DNA from: Gemmatimonadota bacterium
GTDB taxonomy: Bacteria > Gemmatimonadota > Gemmatimonadetes > Longimicrobiales > Gaopeijiaceae
Assembly (NCBI GenBank): GCA_012959595.1
Contig: DUCW01000155.1
Coordinates: 6,145 to 17,026 of the forward strand
Direction: 5' to 3'
Length of the DNA stretch: 10,882 nucleotides
The notes beneath the pieces were generated by a model, which made no database searches, had not been told where the DNA came from, and saw only the letters and a list, made by a program, of their open reading frames with translations. Positions 1-6,185 of this stretch are shown here, piece after piece. How positions within the stretch are numbered: position 1 is the first letter of the stretch; each line of letters starts with the position of its first letter. A program made the position numbers and the translations under genes.

Positions 1-276
1 CCCGCCCACCGTCGCCAATCCATCAGTGTTTTCCAACTCTGTTTTTAAAGTGATCGGATCAACCACATTTCCTTGGCCAAAAATACGAACCATAGCCCTG
101 AACAACCTACGATTCCCTTCTCGGTAAAACATCGATTCATCCACTATTTCAATGGCTTTAGTCAGTGCATCTTGATCGATTAACATACCTCCTAAAACGG
201 CAACTTCCGCCTCAGGCGAATAGGGATGTTGTCTATCGTGTTCAATCTTCACATTGGGAATCGGTGCAGTGTCCAT
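1..276 (-). CDS. dnaB: Replicative DNA helicase DnaB, N-terminal part (truncated by window edge)
   Basis: DnaB is the hexameric ATP-dependent helicase that unwinds DNA at the replication fork. Only the first 92 codons are visible. They encode the N-terminal collar domain, with the family signature PYSPEAEVAVLGGMLID at residues 18-34, followed by helices around FYREGNRRLFRAM and the segment VVDPITLKTEL. The ATPase/RecA-like domain lies beyond the left edge. The ATG at 276-274 is chosen because it lies 5 bases after the stop of the upstream uracil-DNA glycosylase gene and leaves a normal short leader before the collar domain. No strong Shine-Dalgarno is visible, so translational coupling to the upstream gene is likely. 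The frame is open to the edge. I am confident of the family; the partial protein cannot show whether an intein or other insertion is present. Confidence 0.93.
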   Translation of the reverse strand, partial: MDTAPIPNVKIEHDRQHPYSPEAEVAVLGGMLIDQDALTKAIEIVDESMFYREGNRRLFRAMVRIFGQGNVVDPITLKTELENTDGLATVGG

Positions 277-281
277 CAGTT

Positions 282-1043
282 CTAACCCATTATCTTTCGA
301 AGAAGCTGGAAGTCTTCCCAGGTCGGGCGGGTCCATCCTGAATTACGCAATAAAGCCGCTGGGTGATATGTGATCACTAAGGGCACTCCTTTGTACGAAT
401 AAGTCGATCCACGAAGTTTTCCGAGAGGGAGCTTCTTACCCGTTAAAAATTGAGCGGCAAAAGTCCCGACTGCCAGAATAACCTCTGGGGCCACTAAAGC
501 AATCTGTTGTGTTAAATAGGGTGCACACATTGCAATTTCATCTGGCAATGGGTCCCTATTAGCTGGTGGCCTGCACTTTAGGACATTACATATGTACACT
601 GAGTCCTTTCTGGATAAAGAAACCGATGCCAAGAGAAGGTCCAAAAATTTCCCCGCATGACCAACAAAAGGTATTCCAGCCTGATCTTCCTTGGCCCCGG
701 GTGCTTCCCCAATTATCATAAGGCGTGCGTCGCGATGTCCATCAGCAAATACCACACGATTTCTTTTTTCACATAGGGCACACTTTTGGCAATGACCTGC
801 CGTCTCTTCAAGGACTTCGTAGTTCATCTCAGACACTACCTCAACCCCTGCTGAAGTCCCCGAAAAACTCTGATCAACTACCGTCTCACCACCAGTTCTT
901 CCCAATTCTACACCCGAATCAAGATTAGAGGATAGAATCTCTTCCCTGGTCAATCCATCTAGGACAATAGCACCTAACCCCAAATCTTTTGAGCGAGACA
1001 ATAGCACTATCAAATCCTCCAACCTCGGTGATCCGGGTTTCAT
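282..1043 (-). CDS. Family 4 uracil-DNA glycosylase (Fe-S cluster type)
   Basis: The 253-residue protein should remove uracil from DNA, starting base-excision repair of deaminated cytosine. The catalytic domain spans about residues 75-253. Seen directly are a CxxC pair (Cys85, Cys88), Cys157 and Cys173, which have the spacing expected for the four ligands of the 4Fe-4S cluster. The uracil-binding motif GEAPGAKED is at 112-120, the segment CRPPANRDPLPDE at 157-169, and the catalytic-loop motif HPAALLR at 227-233. Residues 1-74 are a non-catalytic extension with a helical start and a Ser/Gly-rich linker; such extensions occur in bacterial family-4 enzymes, but its role is unknown. The start ATG overlaps the coaBC stop as ATGA, so the two are probably coupled. 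The stop is 5 bases before dnaB, which places a repair enzyme in the same transcript as the replicative helicase. Confidence 0.93.
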   Translation of the reverse strand: MKPGSPRLEDLIVLLSRSKDLGLGAIVLDGLTREEILSSNLDSGVELGRTGGETVVDQSFSGTSAGVEVVSEMNYEVLEETAGHCQKCALCEKRNRVVFADGHRDARLMIIGEAPGAKEDQAGIPFVGHAGKFLDLLLASVSLSRKDSVYICNVLKCRPPANRDPLPDEIAMCAPYLTQQIALVAPEVILAVGTFAAQFLTGKKLPLGKLRGSTYSYKGVPLVITYHPAALLRNSGWTRPTWEDFQLLRKIMG

Positions 1044-2281
1044 AAGCGATTTTCAAGCAATTCCAGGATATGGCTCAAAATTACTTCCGAAACATCATGT
1101 TTAGTCATCAAAGGCAATTCTTCGCACCGACCTCCTGCGAATAATAAAGCAACACGATTCGTTTCAACATCAAAGCCGGCATCTGTTTCAGTTGCACTAT
1201 TAGCCACAAGAAAATCGAACTGTTTTCTCTCAAGTTTTTCCTGGGCATTTTCCAAAATCGATTCCGTTTCCAAAGCGAAACCAACATTGATAGACTTTTC
1301 TTTGCGGTTGCCTAATGTATCCAGGACCACGTCAGGGTTAGCCATCAAATCCAAAACAGGTGCTTCATTTCCCTTAGAGCGTTTCATCTTCCTAGATTCA
1401 ATATTCTTAGGACGGTAATCGGAAACTGCCGCCGCAAATACCGAAACGTCAGCCTTTGGACGGTAATCGGAAACACTTACCAACATTTCCTGGGCAGTGT
1501 GTACCTTTACCAGTTCGATACCGTATGGGTCTGGTAATGCCACTGGTCCTGAAATCAACCTCACGGATGCACCAAGACGATACGCAGCTTGAGCAATCGC
1601 GAAGCCCATACGCCCCGAAGAGCGATTGCTGACAAATCTCACCGGATCAATCGATTCTTCTGTCGGTCCAGCTGTCACCAAGACCTTCTTGTTCGTTAGT
1701 AGAGAGGGACCAACTAATGCTTTACCTACTTCTTCAATGATTTCTTCGGGAGCCAACATCCTTCCTAACCCATGATTCTCCCCGTATGCCAGAGCCCCCA
1801 CTCCAGGTCCAGCCACTCTATAAGACAAATGATCTATCAAATGTTTGAGGTTCGTCTGGGTTTGTGGATGAGTGTACATGTTAGTGTTCATAGCTGGGCA
1901 AATTACCACCGGGGCTCTAGTTGCCAAAAGAGTTGTGGTGAGTAAATCATTTGCCCTGCCTAGACTGGCTCGAGAAATGAAGTCAGCTGTGGCTGGCGCT
2001 ACACATACAACATCTGCTTCCAATCCCAAACTAATATGTAGGGCTGAATTTTCTACCGAAAACAACTCCGTCGATGAACTCCTTCCCGTGACTCCTTCAA
2101 AGGATAGAGGAGAAACAAAACGGCTGGCACCATGAGTAAGCACCGCATCTACTTCTGCACCTAAAGAAGTGAGAAGCCGTGCAAGAGCAACCGCTTTGTA
2201 GGCAGCAATACTTCCGGTGACCCCGAGGACAACACGGCGCCCTTGCCAGGGATGCCTAGGATTAAGAAAGCTTGTGGACAA
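1040..2281 (-). CDS. coaBC: Bifunctional CoaBC: phosphopantothenoylcysteine decarboxylase / phosphopantothenate-cysteine ligase
   Basis: This enzyme catalyses two steps of coenzyme A synthesis: coupling of cysteine to 4'-phosphopantothenate (CoaB), then decarboxylation to 4'-phosphopantetheine (CoaC). The 413 residues match the usual length. The N-terminal flavoprotein half (about 14-190) has GVTGSIAAYK at 20-29, the probable catalytic His82, and PAMNTNMY at 129-136. The CoaB half (about 197-413) has VLVTAGPTEESIDPVRF, SNRSSGRMG at 218-226, AAAVSDYRP at 283-291 and a KMKRSK lysine motif at 298-303. Two oddities are described in the findings: Tyr166 where E. coli CoaC has its active-site Cys, and a repeated VSDYRPK segment. 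The start is TTG, with GGAG 8 bases upstream at 2290-2293; no in-frame ATG or GTG exists between the preceding in-frame stop and this codon. It follows rpoZ by 41 bases and overlaps the glycosylase gene by 4. Confidence 0.95.
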   Translation of the reverse strand: MSTSFLNPRHPWQGRRVVLGVTGSIAAYKAVALARLLTSLGAEVDAVLTHGASRFVSPLSFEGVTGRSSSTELFSVENSALHISLGLEADVVCVAPATADFISRASLGRANDLLTTTLLATRAPVVICPAMNTNMYTHPQTQTNLKHLIDHLSYRVAGPGVGALAYGENHGLGRMLAPEEIIEEVGKALVGPSLLTNKKVLVTAGPTEESIDPVRFVSNRSSGRMGFAIAQAAYRLGASVRLISGPVALPDPYGIELVKVHTAQEMLVSVSDYRPKADVSVFAAAVSDYRPKNIESRKMKRSKGNEAPVLDLMANPDVVLDTLGNRKEKSINVGFALETESILENAQEKLERKQFDFLVANSATETDAGFDVETNRVALLFAGGRCEELPLMTKHDVSEVILSHILELLENRL

Positions 2282-2289
2282 AACACTCG

Positions 2290-2293
2290 CTCC
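2290..2293 (-). promoter_or_regulatory. Ribosome binding site deciding the TTG start of coaBC
   Basis: GGAG on the minus strand lies 8 bases before the TTG at 2281-2279. The ATGs just upstream in this gap are out of frame with coaBC, so this Shine-Dalgarno supports initiation at TTG. Seen in sequence; use in vivo is inferred. Confidence 0.6.
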
Positions 2294-2302
2294 ATGATCA
2301 TT

Positions 2303-2317
2303 CGGATTACCAATCCG
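2303..2317 (-). repeat. Short perfect hairpin between rpoZ and coaBC
   Basis: CGGATT-GGT-AATCCG (minus strand) is a 6-base-pair perfect inverted repeat with a 3-base loop, located in the 41-base gap between the rpoZ stop and the coaBC start. No U-tract follows it, so it is not a standard intrinsic terminator. It could slow ribosomes, protect or process the mRNA, or simply be chance. Confidence 0.4.
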
Positions 2318-2322
2318 GGAAG

Positions 2323-2538
2323 CTACAATCCCCTCTTACGCTTTCCCACTAAACGAAATTCAATCTGACCAGAGGTCAGTGCTTCTAGGGATTTTGTGGT
2401 GAGCTTCTTTTCCTCTCCAAGAGGAAGATTCTCTCTGGGGAGTGCAGTGAGTTCACGTGCGTATCTCGCTGCTACCAATACCCCAAGATACTTGCTACCC
2501 GTTTGCTTAGAAGATTCATCGGGTGTAAAAACGCGCAT
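2323..2538 (-). CDS. rpoZ: DNA-directed RNA polymerase omega subunit
   Basis: Omega is the small subunit that assists folding and assembly of the beta' subunit of RNA polymerase. The 71-residue product beginning MRVFTPDE carries the family's conserved helix KYLGVLVAARYAREL (16-30) and the downstream block KKLTTKSLEALTSGQIEF (44-61), ending in a basic tail KRKRG. Its length fits the short omega proteins. An ATG four codons upstream (2550) is possible, but the ATG at 2538-2536 is preferred because GGAG sits 6 bases ahead of it at 2545-2548, whereas the upstream ATG has only a weak AAAGA. The gene lies 22 bases after gmk. The gmk-rpoZ-coaBC order is a widespread bacterial arrangement, which supports the assignment of this short protein. 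Confidence 0.88.
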   Translation of the reverse strand: MRVFTPDESSKQTGSKYLGVLVAARYARELTALPRENLPLGEEKKLTTKSLEALTSGQIEFRLVGKRKRGL

Positions 2539-2544
2539 TAAAAA

Positions 2545-2548
2545 CTCC
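2545..2548 (-). promoter_or_regulatory. Ribosome binding site deciding the rpoZ start
   Basis: GGAG on the minus strand is 6 bases before the ATG at 2538. It overlaps the codons just after the alternative upstream ATG (2550), so it favours the shorter, 71-residue omega protein. Confidence 0.55.
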
Positions 2549-2560
2549 ATTCTTTATTAT

Positions 2561-3220
2561 TTATTCCAACAGACTGTCAAGAACCTCATCTACGCCAGTC
2601 TGAAACTGGCGAATTTGACCTGATAAGTCGATGCCTTCGATTTCACTCTGATCGTCAGTAGTTACAATCCCTTCAATTTGATTCATCACTCGGTCAAGAT
2701 TTTCATTGACCAACATATAGTCGAAAACTTTTGCTCGTGCCACTTCCTCTCGAGCATTTCTAAGGCGCTCTACTAGTCTATCTTTTTTCTCGGTCCCTCT
2801 TATCCTAAGTCTTTCGACTAAAACCTTAGCAGAAGGTGGAATTATAAAAATCATTATAATGTCATCAATCTGGCTCTTGATCTGAGCTGCACCTTGGACG
2901 TCTATATCCATAATCAAGAATTTGTCCAATCTTGATGCTGACTCTAACTGCTCTCGCAGTGTGCCATATTTCTGGCCGTGAACTTCGGCCCATTCTAGAA
3001 AATCTCCAGCTTCAACCATCGTTGTAAAATCAACTTCAGAAAGGAAAAAATAGTCCACTCCATGTATTTCGTTCCTTCGAGCAAGTCGAGTGGTTGCAGA
3101 AATCGAGAACACAAATCTGTCATTTTCAGCTATCAATCGTCTGGCTACAGTAGTTTTCCCAGCCCCGCTTGGTCCAGATAAAACAATCAGCGGATTTCTA
3201 CTGGTTAGCACATTAGTCAT
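2561..3220 (-). CDS. gmk: Guanylate kinase
   Basis: The enzyme phosphorylates GMP to GDP with ATP, an essential step of GTP and dGTP supply and of (p)ppGpp turnover. With the start at 3220 the protein has 219 residues, close to the usual ~205-210. The P-loop GPSGAGKT is at 16-23. The GMP-binding segment SATTRLARRNEIHGVDYFF is at 41-59, followed by EWAEVHGQKYGT (76-87), the strand IMDIDVQGA (103-111) and a lid region around RIRGTEKKDR (139-148). An ATG 10 codons upstream (3250) is open, but the chosen ATG overlaps the yicC stop as ATGA and has GGAG 8 bases upstream (3229-3232), the normal arrangement in this operon. The C-terminal ~25 residues after about 190 (EGIDLSGQIRQFQTGV and onward) are less conserved and slightly extend the family length. 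Confidence 0.95.
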   Translation of the reverse strand: MTNVLTSRNPLIVLSGPSGAGKTTVARRLIAENDRFVFSISATTRLARRNEIHGVDYFFLSEVDFTTMVEAGDFLEWAEVHGQKYGTLREQLESASRLDKFLIMDIDVQGAAQIKSQIDDIIMIFIIPPSAKVLVERLRIRGTEKKDRLVERLRNAREEVARAKVFDYMLVNENLDRVMNQIEGIVTTDDQSEIEGIDLSGQIRQFQTGVDEVLDSLLE

Positions 3221-4104
3221 TCCACATTCTCCAACTGTTCTCTGATGCACTCTACTTCTTCCTTCAATGCTATGCCAGCATTTGCAATTATGCCGTCATT
3301 TGCTTTCGAATTAATGGTATTAACCTCTCTGTGGATTTCCTGAAGTATGAACCCTAGCTTTTTACCGGCTACTCCAGGAGGGTCCGTTTTCAAGGTTCCA
3401 GAGAACAAATCTAAATGAGAACGAAGCCTGACAACTTCCTCAGAAATGTCCCATTTGTCTGCCAAAATAGCGATTTCTCTGGACAGACGGTCTTGATCGA
3501 CCAAATCACCCCCAATCAGTTCCATCACAGATCGTTGCAACCGATCCCGTTCCGAGACCAGACGCTCTGGTGCTCTTCTTTCTATACTTTGTAGTAAATC
3601 CCCCAAAACAACCAATCTTTCCCTCAAGTCTTTCTCAATATTGGATCCCTCCTCGGTACGGAACACCATGACTTCTTCCAGAGCTACTCTGGTCAAATCG
3701 ATGATGTCTTCCTTACCAATATTTTCGATCGGGATACTTCCGGAGCTATGCTTGAAACTTTCCCCCATGATATGAGACAATCCTATCTCGTCTTCGATTT
3801 CCAATTCCTTCTGCAGAACTTTCAATGTTTCCCAATAAAACTTAGCTCTCTTAAGATCGAGTTCCGGTAGATTGGACAGCCCGCTTGCATCACCACTTTG
3901 AACAGAAAGGGCATAATTCACATGTCCTCTTGTGATCACTTCCTGCAACACCTTCTGAATCTTTGTTTCAAAACGACTGAAAGCGTTAGGAATCCGAAAA
4001 TTAATATTAAAGAATCGATGGTTGACCGTCTTGATCTCTACTCGACAAATGATTCCATCAATAACTCTTTCGGCTTCACCAAATCCAGTCATACTCTTGA
4101 TCAT
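3217..4104 (-). CDS. yicC: YicC family endoribonuclease
   Basis: The 295-residue protein has the YicC family layout. The N-terminal domain begins with the hallmark MIKSMTGFGEAE and continues through VEIKTVNHRFFNINFR (22-37). The C-terminal DUF1732-type block includes DISEEVVRLRSHLDLF (219-234) and GKKLGFILQEIHREVNT (247-263), followed by the invariant-looking NSKAND. Family members from E. coli and Bacillus (YicC/YloC) are reported as endoribonucleases acting in RNA turnover; activity here is inferred from homology. The conserved Glu/His residues of the EIHRE segment are present. The first ATG is used because the family normally starts MI(R/K)SMTGFG. It is the first gene of the downstream operon, overlaps gmk by four bases, and is preceded by a 224-base gap with a likely promoter. 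Confidence 0.93.
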   Translation of the reverse strand: MIKSMTGFGEAERVIDGIICRVEIKTVNHRFFNINFRIPNAFSRFETKIQKVLQEVITRGHVNYALSVQSGDASGLSNLPELDLKRAKFYWETLKVLQKELEIEDEIGLSHIMGESFKHSSGSIPIENIGKEDIIDLTRVALEEVMVFRTEEGSNIEKDLRERLVVLGDLLQSIERRAPERLVSERDRLQRSVMELIGGDLVDQDRLSREIAILADKWDISEEVVRLRSHLDLFSGTLKTDPPGVAGKKLGFILQEIHREVNTINSKANDGIIANAGIALKEEVECIREQLENVE

Positions 4105-4328
4105 TCAACCACCCCAAGATAAACAACCTTAACTTGAACCATTAATCTTTTGGCAATAGTAATATCGCAATCATTCATTCCTATATTATAACCTCTGTCT
4201 CTCAGTCACGTGAAAGCTATCAATCTCAGGTGCATCATTCTGGCCAGTTCTCCGTATCTTAAATCTACCAATTTATCGATTGTTTCCTCTAAGATTCATC
4301 AGGGACTGAATGAGAATGAGCATGTCAC
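4105..4328. other. Intergenic region between the barrel protein and yicC
   Basis: This 224-base AT-rich gap holds no ORF that looks like a gene. Its clearest content is the minus-strand promoter candidate at 4185-4214. Near the barrel-gene stop there are only imperfect or AU-rich inverted repeats (ATCTTA paired with TAAGAT about 30 bases apart) and no GC-rich stem with a U-tract, so I see no intrinsic terminator. Upstream transcription may read through into yicC. Confidence 0.6.
4185..4214 (-). promoter_or_regulatory. Sigma-70-type promoter candidate for the yicC-gmk-rpoZ-coaBC-udg-dnaB operon
   Basis: On the minus strand a perfect -10 hexamer TATAAT (4190-4185) is preceded at an 18-base spacing by TTCACG (4214-4209), which matches 4 of 6 positions of TTGACA. 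Transcription would begin near 4178, giving a leader of roughly 75 bases before the yicC ATG at 4104. Position at the head of the second gene block fits. The -35 is weak, and use in vivo is inferred. Confidence 0.55.
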
Positions 4329-6185
4329 TTAGTTGTTCAGTACCCACCTAATCCCATAAACGGTACGAAATCTAGGCTGTTTTCGATTAGGAAAATCATA
4401 GTTGTCAGTCTTGCCCAACATGTTCTCCCAGCGGATGAAGATATTAACTGTTACGATTCTCACCTGTATGTGTCCAAACCATCTTTGAGATGCTTCTACT
4501 CTAGTTAATTCATTCGAATCAGGCTCCAAGGTCCTTAACAACATAGAATCTCTTCCTATTACACCTGCCTTACCCCAAACTTCCAGGTTCTCTGATTCCT
4601 TGAAGAGGCCATGGTAAGTCAAAGCACCCTTCCAAATCCTCTTAGGGAGATACGACATCTCCGCCTCCCATACCTGACTTGTACCTTCAACTCCGAACCC
4701 GTTGATTGGAATAGGCATCGCTATTCCCACTTCGTACCCGTTTCGGATTTTCCCTGAGAGTGACACTGCTCTTTTTTCCAAGGATAAACCTAAAGGGCGA
4801 AGTGAGTCTGCTGAAGAGGATAGGAGAGCTACTGAAGCGTCCACCCCATTCCAAGAGAAATTGATTCCAAGACGACTCCCATTCTGTTTTGTGAATCTTT
4901 CCAAGCTTTCTCCCAGTGTGTCGACCTCTCCCAATTCAGACTCTATTTCAGTCTCCATAATAAACGGTGACCCCACGGTTCCATCTTCATAGCTGCCAAA
5001 TAGTGAAAAGCCGAGAAGAGGATCCGTGACAGCGTGAAGACCCAGAGACGAAACATTACGAGTAGACCAATACTGCCCACGCAAAGAACCTTCCACTGCT
5101 AGAAAATCTACATAACTGCTACCCACTCTTAGATCGTAAGTTTTTCTCTGCAAATTATGACCAGGGAAAAATCGTGCATCTCCTCTCGCCCACAATCCGT
5201 CAATTTCGTAACTAGTCCTCACGCCAAACTGCTTTCTAGAGATATGCGAGCCTTCACCGTCGGCCTTCCTTGGATCTTCCGACAGTGAGGACGAACCCGC
5301 GAATGCTTCTCCAATCAAGCCATCTAACAAACGCCATCGACCACGGATATTCCAGTCACTTCTTCCCATTTTTTTAGCAAAATCGACATTGTCATTTCGA
5401 GGAGCAGAGCTCTTGAACTCTACCACCACTCCACCTTTGTCACCCTTGTGAAGTGCATAGCGAATTCCAACTCCACTCAAGGATCCTCGGTTTTGAAAAC
5501 CAGGGCCTCGTGTTTCAAGGCGGTCCATAGCAAATGTTAAGGAGCCCCCTAGAACATCAGGGTGTGCCAACTCTGCCCTGAGAAAATTAGTTCCAAGGTC
5601 TCCAGTGGCGACTTGAATTACTGTTTCCGGGGTTAATTCTGTTGGTTCTAAACTTAGTAACTCTATCCTCAAGCCTGTCATTCGGCGCTCGATACGGACT
5701 TCTTTTATGCCAGCTAAAGTTATCCTCGAAAGATCTGGGACTCCACTATCCATTGGTATCCACTCAAACCCGTCCCAAAAAATCTTGATATTGCCAGAGG
5801 CTAGACCAAAGGAAATCACTGTTTCAGGGGTGCCATAATCTCCCCCCCTCAGACTCACTATACCAGGAGTGAGCTCAACTAATTCCGCTAATGTCAGCGC
5901 ACTCGATGAAAGCATGGCCTGCCGGTCCCACAACCAAATACCAGCCTTATGCGAAGCAGGAAAAACTTCTGCCATTTGAGGTAGAATGTGCACTACCTCT
6001 GGTACAGAGTCACTAGAAACAAACATAGAATCTTGCCCGACTATTCCTAATTGATTGCTCAAAGTATCTGTAGGAAGAGCGACTGTATCGGGGATCTGAC
6101 CTGTCAGAAAACCCGGAGTGAAATACAGGATCGTAAAGATGGTGATCAGCTTAAGAGAGACGCAGAATCGATGTTCTACATTCAC
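4329..6185 (-). CDS. TonB-dependent receptor plug-domain outer-membrane protein
   Basis: From the GTG at 6185 the product has 618 residues. Residues 1-29 look like a signal peptide: basic residues, then LITIFTILYFTPGFLTG, with no lipobox Cys. A periplasmic linker follows. Residues about 91-168 resemble a TonB-receptor plug: LTLAELVELTPGIVSLRGG, then IKIFWDGFEWIP, then LAGIKEVRIERR, equivalent to the usual DL-pG / vliDGvp / ierIEvlrG pattern. The rest (about 170-618) is rich in alternating polar/hydrophobic strands (for example VTVNIFIRWENML) and ends YGIRWVLNN, consistent with an outer-membrane beta-barrel. No clear TonB box is seen, the barrel is shorter than in large siderophore receptors, and the last residue is Asn rather than Phe. 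The substrate is unknown. A longer frame opens at an ATG at 6305, but it would overlap the aminopeptidase by 124 bases; the GTG overlaps its stop as GTGA and places the signal peptide at the N-terminus. Confidence 0.75.
   Translation of the reverse strand: MNVEHRFCVSLKLITIFTILYFTPGFLTGQIPDTVALPTDTLSNQLGIVGQDSMFVSSDSVPEVVHILPQMAEVFPASHKAGIWLWDRQAMLSSSALTLAELVELTPGIVSLRGGDYGTPETVISFGLASGNIKIFWDGFEWIPMDSGVPDLSRITLAGIKEVRIERRMTGLRIELLSLEPTELTPETVIQVATGDLGTNFLRAELAHPDVLGGSLTFAMDRLETRGPGFQNRGSLSGVGIRYALHKGDKGGVVVEFKSSAPRNDNVDFAKKMGRSDWNIRGRWRLLDGLIGEAFAGSSSLSEDPRKADGEGSHISRKQFGVRTSYEIDGLWARGDARFFPGHNLQRKTYDLRVGSSYVDFLAVEGSLRGQYWSTRNVSSLGLHAVTDPLLGFSLFGSYEDGTVGSPFIMETEIESELGEVDTLGESLERFTKQNGSRLGINFSWNGVDASVALLSSSADSLRPLGLSLEKRAVSLSGKIRNGYEVGIAMPIPINGFGVEGTSQVWEAEMSYLPKRIWKGALTYHGLFKESENLEVWGKAGVIGRDSMLLRTLEPDSNELTRVEASQRWFGHIQVRIVTVNIFIRWENMLGKTDNYDFPNRKQPRFRTVYGIRWVLNN

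Noticed and set aside
2539..2550. Upstream ATG start for rpoZ (MEFLMRVF)
   Set aside because: Its ribosome binding site is weak, while GGAG is placed correctly for the ATG at 2538, which gives a more family-like N-terminus.
3221..3250. Alternative upstream ATG start for guanylate kinase
   Set aside because: It would overlap yicC by 34 bases; the ATG at 3220 has a better-placed GGAG and the ATGA junction seen elsewhere in the operon.
4260..4328. Possible intrinsic terminator after the barrel-protein gene
   Set aside because: The inverted repeats are imperfect or AU-rich and no U-tract follows a GC-rich stem.
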